This document shows positions 42,835-51,916 of a DNA stretch of 64,000 nt, piece after piece. Position 1 is the stretch's first letter. Every line of letters begins with the position of its first letter. The translations under genes were made by a program, and so were the position numbers. This DNA is from JAYPAN01 sp049597955 (GTDB lineage: Bacteria; Pseudomonadota; Alphaproteobacteria; RS24): positions 62,001 through 126,000 of the forward strand of contig JBMYND010000002.1 in assembly GCA_049597955.1 (NCBI GenBank), given 5' to 3'. The notes under the pieces were generated by a model that saw only the letters and a list, made by a program, of their open reading frames with translations, searched no databases and had not been told where the DNA came from.

Positions 42835-44205
42835 ATGTCCGCCGCAACACCAGAGCCGCAATTTTTTGAAACCGCGCAGCAATTGAAAGATTGGATGCAG
42901 GCCGGGTGCAAGCCGGTTGCGGCATGGCGCATCGGCACTGAGCATGAGAAATTTGGCTTTCATGCCGATACGCTGCAACCGCTTGAATATGAGGGCGAAA
43001 ACGGCATTCGCGCCATGCTGGAAGGGCTTATGGGCTTTGGTTGGCAGGGCAAATATGAGGGCGATAATCTTATCGCCCTGCACCGGCCAATGGCTGAGGG
43101 CGGCGGCTCGGTGACGCTTGAGCCGGGCGGCCAGCTTGAATTGTCGGGCGCGCCTCTGGCGAGCATTCATGAGACCTGCGCCGAAGTGCGCGGCCATTTG
43201 AGTGAGGTTCACACCATCGCCGAAAAGCTGGGGCAAAGCTATATGGGCGTTGGCTATTCGCCGGTTTGGGGGCTGGATGATGCGCCGCAAATGCCCAAAG
43301 GCCGCTATTTGCTGATGAACCAATATATGCCCAAGCGCGGCAAGCGCGGCCTTGAAATGATGTATTTATCGGCCACTGTGCAGGTCAATCTCGATTTCGC
43401 GTCGGAGCAGGATATGGTGGAAAAACTGCAAATCGCGCTGGCCTTGCAGCCGGTGGCGACGGCACTTTTCGCCAATTCTCCGTTCAAAAACGGCCAGCCA
43501 ACCGGTCATGTGTCTGAGCGTTCGCTGGTCTGGCTGGATACGGATCCGGATCGCACCGGCATGTTGCCGGCGGCTTTTGAGCCGGGTTTCGGCTTTGAGC
43601 AATATGTCGATTATGCGCTTGATGTGCCGATGTATTTTGTCATGCGTGACGGCCATTTTGTCGATGCGTTGGGCATGTCTTTTCGCGATTTTATGCAAGG
43701 CAAATTGCCCGCCTTGCCGGGTCAATTGCCCAACGCGCAGGATTGGGAAGACCATTTGACCACCCTGTTTCCCGAAGCGCGGGTTAAACGCTTTATCGAA
43801 ATGCGCGGTGCCGATAGCGGGCCGGGCGATTCGCTGTGCGCCTTACCGGCATTGTGGGTTGGCCTGCTTTATGATGCCGCCACGCAAGCCAAAGCGCATG
43901 ATTTAATTGCCGATTGGTCGGCCGCAGAGCGCGATACCCTGCGCCGCGCGGCACCCGTGTCGGGGCTGGCAACGCCGTTTCGCGGTGGCACGCTGCTTGA
44001 TGTGGCACGCCTTGTGGTTGATTTGGCCGAACAAGGTCTGCGCGCGCGCGGACGGCTTGTTGACGGGCGCGATGAGACCCGCTTTCTGGCCTATTTGCAG
44101 GAGATTGTCGCCGATGGCCGTTCACCGGCGGCGCGGCTGCTCGACAAATATCACGGCGATTGGGGCGGCGATATCACCCCGATTTTCAAACAAACCGCTT
44201 TATAA
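42835..44205 (+). CDS. gshA: Glutamate--cysteine ligase, plant/alphaproteobacterial class
   Basis: First enzyme of glutathione synthesis. Start ATG 42835 (MSAATPEPQFFETAQQ) has AGGAG 9 nt upstream; the frame from 42817 is longer but lacks a site. 456 residues, the length of the plant-like GCL2 family rather than the E. coli type. The catalytic motif RIGTEHEKFGF is at about 38-48, followed by GGSVTLEPGGQLELSGAPL and YMPKRGKRGLEMMYLSATVQVNLDF. The glutathione synthetase gene is not in the window. Converges on tldD with a 13-bp gap. Confidence 0.95.
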   Translation: MSAATPEPQFFETAQQLKDWMQAGCKPVAAWRIGTEHEKFGFHADTLQPLEYEGENGIRAMLEGLMGFGWQGKYEGDNLIALHRPMAEGGGSVTLEPGGQLELSGAPLASIHETCAEVRGHLSEVHTIAEKLGQSYMGVGYSPVWGLDDAPQMPKGRYLLMNQYMPKRGKRGLEMMYLSATVQVNLDFASEQDMVEKLQIALALQPVATALFANSPFKNGQPTGHVSERSLVWLDTDPDRTGMLPAAFEPGFGFEQYVDYALDVPMYFVMRDGHFVDALGMSFRDFMQGKLPALPGQLPNAQDWEDHLTTLFPEARVKRFIEMRGADSGPGDSLCALPALWVGLLYDAATQAKAHDLIADWSAAERDTLRRAAPVSGLATPFRGGTLLDVARLVVDLAEQGLRARGRLVDGRDETRFLAYLQEIVADGRSPAARLLDKYHGDWGGDITPIFKQTAL

Positions 44206-44218
44206 CCGGCTGGTAAAA

Positions 44219-45664
44219 TCAACCTGTGCCGCCAACGGTCAGACCGTCAATCCGCAGAGACGGCTGACCGACACCGACCGGCACGCCCTGTCCGGCTTTG
44301 CCGCAAGTGCCAATGCCTTCATCAAGCGCCATATCATTGCCAATCATAGAAATGCGTTGCATGGATTCCGGCCCGGTGCCGATAAGCGTGGCGCCTTTCA
44401 GCGGTGCGCCAAGCTTGCCATCCTTGATTTCATAGGCTTCGGTGCAGGAAAAGACGAATTTGCCGGAAGTAATATCAACCTGTCCGCCGCCAAAAGCGGT
44501 GGCATAGACGCCATTTTTCACACTGCCGAGTATTTCCTGCGGGTCGTGCTGGCCGCCAAGCATATAAGTATTGGTCATGCGCGGCATGGGCTGGCAGGCA
44601 AAGCTCTCACGCCGCCCATTGCCGGTGGCCTCCATGCCCATCAGCCGCGCATTCAGCCGGTCTTGCATATAGCCGCGCAAAATACCGTCTTCAATCAGCA
44701 CGGTTTTGCTGGTTGGTGTGCCTTCATCATCAATGGTCAGCGAGCCGCGCCGGTCGGGCAATGTGCCGTCATCAATGACTGTCACACCGGGCGCGGCGAC
44801 GCGCTCGCCGATACGGTCGGAAAAGGCCGAGGTTTTTTTGCGGTTGAAATCGCCTTCCAGCCCGTGACCGACCGCTTCATGCAGCAAAATGCCCGGCCAG
44901 CCGGGGCCGAGCACCACATCCATTTCACCGGCCGGTGCCGGTATGGCATCCAGATTGGTAACCGCTTGGCGCAGCGCATTGTCAACCTGCTCTTGCCAAT
45001 TATCCGGTGCCAGCCATTGCGCGTAATTGGCCCGTCCGCCGCGCCCGCTATGGCCGGTTTCTTGTCGGTCGCCTTCGCCGACCACAATGGACACATCAAG
45101 CCGCACAAGCGGGCGAATATCATAAACCGGCGCGCTGTCAGGGCGCAAAATGGCCACCGCCTGCCATTCACCGGCCAGTGAGACCGAGACTTGCCGCACC
45201 CGATTGTCGCGCGCGCGCGCATAGGCATTGATTTGTTCGAGCAATTTTACCTTATCTTCAAAACCGGCACTGTCGAGCGGGTTGTCGGGCAGGTAAAGCG
45301 GTGTGGTTGCGGCTTGCGGCGCGGCGGCCAATGTGCCGCTGTGACCGCTTAATACCGGCGACAGGCTGGCTGCGCCGCGTGCCAGAGCTTCCGGCGTCAA
45401 TTCCGTCGCATGGGCATAGCCAACCGCTTCACCGCTGACAGCGCGCAGGCCAAAACCTTGCGCTGTGTCAAAACTGGCTGCTTTCAGCCGATTATCATCA
45501 AAGGAAAACGCCTCGGACAGCGTATATTCGAGAAATAATTCGCCATCATCGGCCTTGGCCAATGCCGCTTCGACAAAGCGTCCGGTCTGCGTCTGCTCCA
45601 GCCCGCTTTGGCCGAAAAACAAATCCTGCGCTGACGGGATTGCGATTTTGCTGTCTGAACTCAT
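44219..45664 (-). CDS. tldD: Metalloprotease TldD
   Basis: Catalytic half of the TldD/TldE protease. 481 residues with the zinc motif in LLHEAVGHGLEGDFNRK (HExxxH) at about residues 260-276 and the Cys/Gly-rich C-terminal block GIGTCGKAGQGVPVGVGQP. AAGGAG precedes ATG 45664. Its partner pmbA is encoded 4.4 kb to the left. A small open frame with its own ribosome site lies upstream on the same strand (45695-45970). Confidence 0.95.
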   Translation of the reverse strand: MSSDSKIAIPSAQDLFFGQSGLEQTQTGRFVEAALAKADDGELFLEYTLSEAFSFDDNRLKAASFDTAQGFGLRAVSGEAVGYAHATELTPEALARGAASLSPVLSGHSGTLAAAPQAATTPLYLPDNPLDSAGFEDKVKLLEQINAYARARDNRVRQVSVSLAGEWQAVAILRPDSAPVYDIRPLVRLDVSIVVGEGDRQETGHSGRGGRANYAQWLAPDNWQEQVDNALRQAVTNLDAIPAPAGEMDVVLGPGWPGILLHEAVGHGLEGDFNRKKTSAFSDRIGERVAAPGVTVIDDGTLPDRRGSLTIDDEGTPTSKTVLIEDGILRGYMQDRLNARLMGMEATGNGRRESFACQPMPRMTNTYMLGGQHDPQEILGSVKNGVYATAFGGGQVDITSGKFVFSCTEAYEIKDGKLGAPLKGATLIGTGPESMQRISMIGNDMALDEGIGTCGKAGQGVPVGVGQPSLRIDGLTVGGTG

Positions 45665-46054
45665 TGCAGTGTCTCCTTATGCCGAAGCATTACGTCACGA
45701 ATATCCGGCCCATCTGGCTTTCCGGTTTGGCGTTTCCGGTTGCCAGACTTTTCCGGTTGCCAGAGACGGGCGGCTCCGGCTAAGTTTTCCTCTGGCCGAA
45801 TTTACCGGAGGCGCGATAAGCCCAATATGCCGTCTCGGCCACGCGGCTTCAAGGGGAATAGGCAGCGCACCGGCGCGTTTGTTGTTTTTGAGGCAGGTTT
45901 CACGGCTGAAAAGACCGGTGTCGCTACCGGTTCGGCGCTGGGCCAAAATGCTGTGGTCATAAAGTCGCATGGGGTGTTCCTCACTGTCTTTGTCGCGGTG
46001 GAGGGGCTATAAGAGGGCATCGGGCGCAAAGCCCGCAGAATATCGGAGACAAAA
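45665..46054. other. Divergent promoter region between tldD and coxB
   Basis: About 390 bp. It must hold promoters for tldD (minus) and the cytochrome oxidase operon (plus). An extended -10-like GGCTATAAG lies at about 46005-46013 before coxB, without a good -35. A 15-bp direct repeat TTTCCGGTTGCCAGA occurs at 45733-45747 and 45750-45764. A possible small gene on the minus strand is listed separately. Confidence 0.5.
45695..45970 (-). CDS. Possible small ORF upstream of tldD (unknown)
   Basis: 91 codons on the minus strand. In favour: a good ribosome site GAGGAA six to seven nt before ATG 45970, and first 30 codons (MRLYDHSILAQRRTGSDTGL) with codon choice like its neighbours. Against: an Arg/Pro-rich second half with codons atypical here, a C-terminal part built on a short direct repeat, and no recognised domain. 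No signal peptide or membrane segment. It could be a leader peptide, a remnant, or spurious. tldD starts 30 bp after its stop. Confidence 0.25.
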   Translation of the reverse strand: MRLYDHSILAQRRTGSDTGLFSRETCLKNNKRAGALPIPLEAAWPRRHIGLIAPPVNSARGKLSRSRPSLATGKVWQPETPNRKARWAGYS

Positions 46055-46957
46055 ATGGGTCTTTTCATACAGTTTATGGCGCGCCGCGCCAATGTCGCAT
46101 CGGCCATGCTGACCACAAGCGCGCTGCGTGTTGCCGTCACGGCAAGCGCGGTTTTTGTGTCGGTTTTTGGCACTTCGGCACTGGCCGCCAAGCCGGAGCC
46201 TTGGCAACTCGGCTTTCAGGAGCCGGCAACACAGAATATGCAGCAAATTACCGATTTGAATAATTTCCTGCTCTATCTGATGACGGCGATTACTGTATTT
46301 GTGCTGGGCCTGATGCTGTATGTCATGGTGCGCTTTAACGCGCGCGCCAATCCCAACCCGTCCAAAACAACCCATAATACGCTGGTTGAGGTGGTCTGGA
46401 CGGTTGTCCCGATTTTGATTTTGGTGATTATCGCCATCCCCTCTTTCCGCCTGCTTTACACACAGCGTGTGCTGCCGGAAGCCGATATGACGGTCAAGGC
46501 CATCGGCTATCAATGGTATTGGGGCTATGAATATCCCGACCATGGCGATTTCGGCTTTGACTCGCTGATGTTGTCGGATGAGGAACGTGGCGACCAGCCG
46601 CGTTTGCTGGCTACGGATACCGCGCTGGTGGTGCCGGTCGATACGACGATTCGTGTGGTGGTAACCGCCGCCGATGTCATGCATAGCTGGGCGATGCCCG
46701 CTTTCGGCGTCAAAATGGATGCGATTCCGGGCCGTTTGAACGAGACCTGGTTCCGCGCCGATAAAACCGGCACATTTTACGGCCAATGTTCAGAACTTTG
46801 CGGCATCCGCCACGCTTTTATGCCGATCCGCGTGGAAGTGGTGGAAAAGGAAGAATTCGCCCGTTGGGTTGAGGAAGCCAAAGCCGAATATGCAGAAATT
46901 GACAATAGCGACCGCTTGGTCGCCAATGCCGGCGCAGCCGGTCAATCAACACGTTAG
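46055..46957 (+). CDS. coxB: Cytochrome c oxidase subunit II
   Basis: Receives electrons from cytochrome c through the CuA centre on the periplasmic side. 300 residues: N-terminal signal sequence (cleavage near SALAAKPE), two membrane helices (about 70-92 and 110-132), then the cupredoxin domain. The aromatic transfer patch is YQWYWGYEY and the CuA ligands are in HSWAMPAF and CSELCGIRHAFMP. GGAG precedes ATG 46055. First gene of the cox operon; coxA follows after 14 bp. Confidence 0.97.
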   Translation: MGLFIQFMARRANVASAMLTTSALRVAVTASAVFVSVFGTSALAAKPEPWQLGFQEPATQNMQQITDLNNFLLYLMTAITVFVLGLMLYVMVRFNARANPNPSKTTHNTLVEVVWTVVPILILVIIAIPSFRLLYTQRVLPEADMTVKAIGYQWYWGYEYPDHGDFGFDSLMLSDEERGDQPRLLATDTALVVPVDTTIRVVVTAADVMHSWAMPAFGVKMDAIPGRLNETWFRADKTGTFYGQCSELCGIRHAFMPIRVEVVEKEEFARWVEEAKAEYAEIDNSDRLVANAGAAGQSTR

Positions 46958-46971
46958 GGAGACGCGACATC

Positions 46972-48576
46972 ATGGCAACAGACCACGCAACCGCTCACGA
47001 ACATGAACACCATCCGACCGGATGGCGTCGCTTTGTCTATTCAACCAATCACAAAGACATTGGCACAATGTATCTCATCTTCGCCATTATTGCGGGGGTG
47101 ATTGGCGGTGCCATGTCGGTGGTGATGCGCATGGAATTGCAGGCACCGGGTGACGGTATTCTCGGCGGAGACTATCACCTCTATAATGTGCTGGTGACCG
47201 GCCACGGGCTTATCATGATTTTCTTCATGGTGATGCCGGCCATGATTGGCGGTTTCGGCAATTGGTTTGTGCCATTGATGATTGGTGCGCCGGATATGGC
47301 GTTTCCACGGATGAATAATATCTCATTCTGGCTGTTGCCTGCCGCATTTATCTTGCTCGGCATTTCGATTTTCGTTGAAGGCCCGCCCGGCAATAATGGC
47401 GTCGGCGGTGGCTGGACAATTTACCCGCCGCTGTCCGCAGCCGGTCAGCCCGGCCCGGCCATGGATTATGCGATTTTGTCGCTGCATATTGCCGGTGCGT
47501 CCTCCATTTTGGGCGCGATTAATTTCATCACGACAATTTTCAATATGCGCGCGCCGGGCATGACACTTCACAAAATGCCGCTTTTTGTTTGGGCGGTGCT
47601 GGTCACTGTGTTCTTGCTGCTATTGTCGCTGCCGGTTTTGGCCGGTGCCATCACCATGCTGCTGACCGACCGTAATTTCGGCACGACTTTCTTTGACCCG
47701 GCCGGTGGCGGTGACCCGATTTTGTTCCAGCATTTGTTTTGGTTCTTCGGTCATCCGGAAGTCTATATTTTGATTTTGCCCGGCTTTGGTATTGTCAGCC
47801 ATGTGGTCTCCACCTTCTCGAAAAAACCGGTTTTCGGCTATCTCGGCATGGCCTATGCCATGGTCGCCATTGGCGGTGTCGGCTTTATTGTTTGGGCGCA
47901 CCACATGTATACGGTCGGGCTGAGTGTTGACACGCAAGCCTATTTTGTCGCCGCGACAATGGTGATTGCCGTGCCAACCGGGGTGAAGATATTCTCTTGG
48001 ATTGCCACTATGTGGGGCGGCTCGATTGAGTTCAAAACACCCATGCTGTGGGCGCTGGGCTTTATTTTCCTGTTCACCGTTGGCGGTGTGACCGGGGTGA
48101 TGCTGGCCAATGCCGGTGTTGACCGTGCCTATCACGACACTTATTTCGTCGTGGCGCATTTCCATTATGTCTTGTCGCTGGGCGCTGTCTTCGCCATTTT
48201 CGCCGGTTGGTATTACTGGTTCGGCAAAATGTTCGGCTACACTTATTCAGAGTTTATCGGCAAGCTGCATTTCTGGATTACCTTTATCGGGGTGAATCTG
48301 ATTTTCTTCCCGCAGCATTTCCTCGGCTTGGCCGGTATGCCGCGCCGTTATGTTGACTATCCCGATGCCTATGCGGGTTGGAATTACTGGTCATCCATTG
48401 GCAGCTATATTTCCGCCTTTGGCGTGCTGGTCTTCCTGATTGGTGTGGCGCATGCTTTTGCGCGGCGTCAGCCGGCCGGTGACAATCCGTGGGGCGAAGG
48501 CGCAACAACGCTGGAATGGACGCTGAGTTCACCGCCGCCATTCCACCAATTCAGCGAACTGCCGAAAATAAAATAG
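46972..48576 (+). CDS. coxA: Cytochrome c oxidase subunit I (aa3 type)
   Basis: Catalytic core with haem a, haem a3 and CuB. 534 residues, 12 helices. Diagnostic residues: the low-spin haem His in VTGHGLIMIFFMVMP, CuB/Tyr in FGHPEVYILILPGFG (the cross-linked His-Tyr), CuB His pair in VWAHHMYTVG, and haem a3/a His in YFVVAHFHYVLSLGAVF. The Glu of the D-channel is in the GHPEVY motif. The presence of ctaB and ctaG in the same run fits an A-type oxidase. Confidence 0.98.
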   Translation: MATDHATAHEHEHHPTGWRRFVYSTNHKDIGTMYLIFAIIAGVIGGAMSVVMRMELQAPGDGILGGDYHLYNVLVTGHGLIMIFFMVMPAMIGGFGNWFVPLMIGAPDMAFPRMNNISFWLLPAAFILLGISIFVEGPPGNNGVGGGWTIYPPLSAAGQPGPAMDYAILSLHIAGASSILGAINFITTIFNMRAPGMTLHKMPLFVWAVLVTVFLLLLSLPVLAGAITMLLTDRNFGTTFFDPAGGGDPILFQHLFWFFGHPEVYILILPGFGIVSHVVSTFSKKPVFGYLGMAYAMVAIGGVGFIVWAHHMYTVGLSVDTQAYFVAATMVIAVPTGVKIFSWIATMWGGSIEFKTPMLWALGFIFLFTVGGVTGVMLANAGVDRAYHDTYFVVAHFHYVLSLGAVFAIFAGWYYWFGKMFGYTYSEFIGKLHFWITFIGVNLIFFPQHFLGLAGMPRRYVDYPDAYAGWNYWSSIGSYISAFGVLVFLIGVAHAFARRQPAGDNPWGEGATTLEWTLSSPPPFHQFSELPKIK

Positions 48577-48598
48577 GCAGGCAATATAAGGAGGCTTT

Positions 48599-49519
48599 AT
48601 GTCTCAGGCTGCAAAACAGCATCAAGGCTTTGACGAGCCGGTATCTCTCGATGCCGGCTCGGCTGCCGATTTTATCGAGCTGATGAAACCGCGCGTCATG
48701 TCGCTGGTCATATTCACCGCATTGGTCGGTTTGGTCATGGCGCCGGGCAGCCTGCATCCGGTGATTGGCGTGGCCGCTTTGGTGCTGATTGCGATGGGGG
48801 CGGGTGCGTCGGCGGCGCTGAATATGTGGTATGACGCCGATATTGACGCGGTCATGGCGCGCACGCAAAGCCGCCCGATACCGGCAGGGCGAATTGCGCC
48901 GGGTGACGCGCTGACCTTTGGCCTGTGGGTGTCCGGCCTGTCGGTGATGAGCATGGCGGTGTTGGTCAATTATCTGAGCGCGGCGCTGCTGGCTTTCACG
49001 ATTTTCTTTTATGCAGTGATTTACACGATTTGGCTGAAACGCCATACGGCGCAAAATATTGTCATTGGCGGCGCGGCCGGTGCCTTGCCGCCAGTGATTG
49101 GCTGGGCAGCAGCGGCCAATAGCATAAGCCTAGAGCCTTTATTGTTTTTTGCCATTATCTTTTTTTGGACACCGCCGCATTTCTGGGCCTTGGCACTGGT
49201 CAAAAACAGCGATTACCAAGCGGCAAATGTGCCAATGCTGCCGGTTACGCAGGGCGAAAAGGCAACGCTGACGCAAATTGTCATTTACAGCCTGATATTG
49301 GCCGCAACGGCGATGACGCCTTGGGCTTTGGGCTATTCCGGCCTGTTTTACGCCGCCGGTGCGGGCGCGCTTAATCTGGTTTTTGTTGCGCTGGCCTTTA
49401 TGCTGGCCGTTGTCAAACCGGCGCAGCGCAATCGCATGGCGATGATTTTATTCGCTTGGTCGATATTTTATCTGTTTCTGATTTTTGCCCTTTTAATGGC
49501 AGACAGGCTGGTGACGTAA
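48599..49519 (+). CDS. ctaB: Protohaem IX farnesyltransferase (haem O synthase)
   Basis: Converts haem B to haem O, the first step to haem A for the oxidase. 306 residues with about nine helices. The prenyltransferase aspartate motif is NMWYDADIDAVMARTQSRP at about 79-97; the second polar loop contains WLKRHTAQNIVIGGAAGALPP. AAGGAGG lies just before ATG 48599. The stop codon overlaps the next ATG by 1 nt (TAATG). Haem A synthase (ctaA) is not in the window. Confidence 0.96.
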   Translation: MSQAAKQHQGFDEPVSLDAGSAADFIELMKPRVMSLVIFTALVGLVMAPGSLHPVIGVAALVLIAMGAGASAALNMWYDADIDAVMARTQSRPIPAGRIAPGDALTFGLWVSGLSVMSMAVLVNYLSAALLAFTIFFYAVIYTIWLKRHTAQNIVIGGAAGALPPVIGWAAAANSISLEPLLFFAIIFFWTPPHFWALALVKNSDYQAANVPMLPVTQGEKATLTQIVIYSLILAATAMTPWALGYSGLFYAAGAGALNLVFVALAFMLAVVKPAQRNRMAMILFAWSIFYLFLIFALLMADRLVT

Positions 49520-49683
49520 TGGAAAACAAGCCCGAACAAGAAGGTGTCTGGACGGAAGAATTGCTGAAACAGCGACGTCGTCGCGCGGCTATTATGGCGG
49601 TCGCGCTGCTCGGCTTTGTGGCGCTGTTTTTTCTAGTCACGCTGGTCAAATTGGGGGCCAATGTGGCCAATCGCGGGATATGA
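49519..49683 (+). CDS. Small single-helix membrane protein of the cox operon (CoxF-like)
   Basis: 54 residues: an acidic N-terminus (MENKPEQEGVWTEELLKQ), a basic stretch RRRRAA and one membrane helix (IMAVALLGFVALFFLVTLV). Position between ctaB and ctaG and this layout match the small CoxF/CtaF-type proteins seen in alphaproteobacterial oxidase operons; their role is not well defined. It overlaps ctaB by 1 nt and ctaG by 4 nt, so it is certainly translated in series if the operon is. Confidence 0.82.
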   Translation: MENKPEQEGVWTEELLKQRRRRAAIMAVALLGFVALFFLVTLVKLGANVANRGI

Positions 49684-50279
49684 ACAGCATGAATGAGACG
49701 CCGGATATGAGCGACAAAACGCAAAGTCAGGCCAATCGGCGCACCGCTATTGCGGCGGCTTGCGGTGCTGTGCTGATGATTTGCGCCGCCTATGCCGCTG
49801 TGCCGCTATATGATTTATTCTGCCGTGTCACCGGTTTTGGCGGCACCACGCAAGTCGCCGAGGCGGCACCGGGCGCGACCGGCAATCGCACTATAACCGT
49901 GCGTTTTGATGCCAGTTTGAACCGCGCCATGCCATGGCGCTTTGAAGCGCCGGAACAGGCAGTGACTTTGCCGGTCGGCGAATCGGGGCTGGCTTTTTAT
50001 CGGGCCGAAAATCTGGCCGACCATGATGTGGTCGGCACTGCCACCTATAATGTGGCGCCCGACAAGGCCGGTTATTATTTCTCAAAAATTGACTGTTTCT
50101 GCTTTACCGAGCAAGTGCTGCGGCCGGGCGAAGCGGTCGATATGCCGGTCAGTTTCTTTATTGACCCGGAAATTCTTGAAGATCCGGAAATGGATGATGT
50201 CAAAACCATCACTTTGTCGTATACATTCTTTCAGCGGCCCAAAACCGCCGAAAGCAAAAGCAATCAACCTAGGGGGTAG
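49680..50279 (+). CDS. ctaG: Cytochrome c oxidase assembly protein CtaG (Cox11)
   Basis: Inserts CuB into subunit I. 199 residues: one N-terminal membrane anchor (about 22-42, ending in AAVPLYDLFCRVTGFGG), then a periplasmic Ig-like domain. The copper ligands are in the invariant KIDCFCFTEQ motif at about 137-146, and MPVSFFIDPEI is typical of the family. The start overlaps the small membrane protein gene by 4 nt. coxC starts 2 bp downstream. Confidence 0.96.
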   Translation: MNSMNETPDMSDKTQSQANRRTAIAAACGAVLMICAAYAAVPLYDLFCRVTGFGGTTQVAEAAPGATGNRTITVRFDASLNRAMPWRFEAPEQAVTLPVGESGLAFYRAENLADHDVVGTATYNVAPDKAGYYFSKIDCFCFTEQVLRPGEAVDMPVSFFIDPEILEDPEMDDVKTITLSYTFFQRPKTAESKSNQPRG

Positions 50280-50281
50280 AT

Positions 50282-51097
50282 ATGGCTGACAGTCACGCAA
50301 AACATCACGACTACCATCTGGTCGACCCAAGCCCGTGGCCGGTTGTCGGCTCGGTCAGCGCATTGGTCATGGCCATTGGGGCTGTGCAGTATTTTCATGC
50401 AGAAAGCTATTGGCTGATGCTGATTGGCTTGGTCGGTGTGCTTTACACTATGCTGGCCTGGTGGCGCGATGTGGTGCGCGAGGCCAATCAAGGCGACCAT
50501 ACGCCGGTTGTGCAATTGCATCACCGCTATGGCATGATTTTATTCATTGCCTCCGAAGTTATGTTTTTTGTTGCTTGGTTCTGGGCCTATTTCGATATCA
50601 GCCTGTATCCGGGCGAGGCGATTCAAGCGTCACGCGCTGAATTGACCGGCGGGCAATGGCCGCCGCAAGGCATTGAAACTTTCGACCCTTGGCATTTGCC
50701 GCTTATCAATACGCTGATTTTGCTGACATCCGGCACAACGGTCACTTGGGCGCATCATGCTTTGCAGCATGATGACCGCGAGGGGCTGAAATGGGGGCTG
50801 GTGCTGACCGTGGCATTGGGCGCTTTGTTCACCTGCTTTCAGGCTTATGAATATATGCATGCCAGCTTTGGTTTTTCCGGCCATATTTATGGCGCGACAT
50901 TTTTCATGGCGACCGGCTTTCACGGCTTCCATGTGATTGTCGGGACAATTTTCTTGCTGGTCTGTCTGTTGCGGGCCATGGCCGGACATTTCTCGTCCAA
51001 GCAGCATTTCGGCTTTGAAGCAGCGGCCTGGTATTGGCATTTTGTTGATGTGGTCTGGCTGTTCCTGTTTGTCGTGATATACATTATCGGCGCATGA
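50282..51097 (+). CDS. coxC: Cytochrome c oxidase subunit III
   Basis: Stabilising membrane subunit of the oxidase. 271 residues with seven helices. Family motifs are HHRYGMILFIASEVMFFVAWF, NTLILLTSGTTVTWAHHAL, GFHGFHVIVGTIFLLVCLLR and AAAWYWHFVDVVWLFLFVVIY. GGGGG lies 6 nt before ATG 50282. The DUF983 gene often found near here in related operons is absent. Confidence 0.97.
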   Translation: MADSHAKHHDYHLVDPSPWPVVGSVSALVMAIGAVQYFHAESYWLMLIGLVGVLYTMLAWWRDVVREANQGDHTPVVQLHHRYGMILFIASEVMFFVAWFWAYFDISLYPGEAIQASRAELTGGQWPPQGIETFDPWHLPLINTLILLTSGTTVTWAHHALQHDDREGLKWGLVLTVALGALFTCFQAYEYMHASFGFSGHIYGATFFMATGFHGFHVIVGTIFLLVCLLRAMAGHFSSKQHFGFEAAAWYWHFVDVVWLFLFVVIYIIGA

Positions 51098-51166
51098 GGT
51101 TTGGCGGGCGCGCATGAGCTTTTCATTCGGGCCGATTTGCTGATGCGTGCATAGGGGTTTCATTGC

Positions 51167-51916
51167 ATGGTCTCCGCACGCGCCTTTCTCCCCCTTGTTT
51201 TGACGGCCATTATGCTGGCCGCCTGCCTGTCGCTTGGCACTTGGCAGGTTCAACGCTTGCAATGGAAACAGGGTTTGCTGGCGCAAATTGAGGCGCGCCG
51301 CAATGCCGAGCCAATAAACCTGCACAGCGGTGATGATATGCGCCGGCTTACCGAAGCCAGTGATAATTATCGCCCGGCCTTGCTGCATGGGCGGTTGGGC
51401 GCGCCGCAAGGTTTCTGGTTCACACAAATCCACAATGCACCCGATGGGCTGCCGCGTCAGGCTTATACCGGCTATCATGTGCTGTCGCCGTTTATTCTGG
51501 CCGATGGCAGTGCCATTTTGCTGGATAGGGGGTTTGTGCCGGCGGCGCTGAAAGAGACAATGGCGGCAACACCACCCGCAGCTGACAGCGCGTTACAGGC
51601 TTTGCCGGTGATTTTGCGCTGGCCCGACAGGCGCGGTCGGTTTGATGCGGAAGACAAGCCGCAAGAAGGGCTGTTTTATGTGCGCGACCCGCAAAGGCTC
51701 GGCGTCCATTGGCAGCTTGCTATGCCGCCCTTTATTGCCGAGGCGGCAGAAACCGGCACTGCTTGGCCGCGTGGTGGGCAAACCCGCATGAGCCTGTCCA
51801 ACCGGCATTTGGAATATGCGGTGACATGGTATGGTCTGGCCGTTGTGCTTGTGATTGTTTCCGGTCTGTGGCACATGCAAAGACGGAATAGAAAAGCCAA
51901 TGGAGACGCTTTGTGA
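51167..51916 (+). CDS. SURF1-family cytochrome oxidase assembly protein
   Basis: Assists haem A delivery to subunit I. 249 residues with the family layout: an N-terminal helix (ALLPLVLTAIMLAACLSLGTW-like, about 5-22), a periplasmic domain with GFWFTQIHNAPDG, YHVLSPF and LLDRGFVP, and a C-terminal helix (HLEYAVTWYGLAVVLVIVS). NRHLEYAVTW is the SURF1 C-terminal signature. Its stop overlaps the GTG start of thrC. Confidence 0.93.
   Translation: MVSARAFLPLVLTAIMLAACLSLGTWQVQRLQWKQGLLAQIEARRNAEPINLHSGDDMRRLTEASDNYRPALLHGRLGAPQGFWFTQIHNAPDGLPRQAYTGYHVLSPFILADGSAILLDRGFVPAALKETMAATPPAADSALQALPVILRWPDRRGRFDAEDKPQEGLFYVRDPQRLGVHWQLAMPPFIAEAAETGTAWPRGGQTRMSLSNRHLEYAVTWYGLAVVLVIVSGLWHMQRRNRKANGDAL

Noticed and set aside
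43907..45181. 424-codon open frame on the plus strand
   Set aside because: It overlaps the end of gshA in another frame and is antisense to tldD; no recognisable domain.
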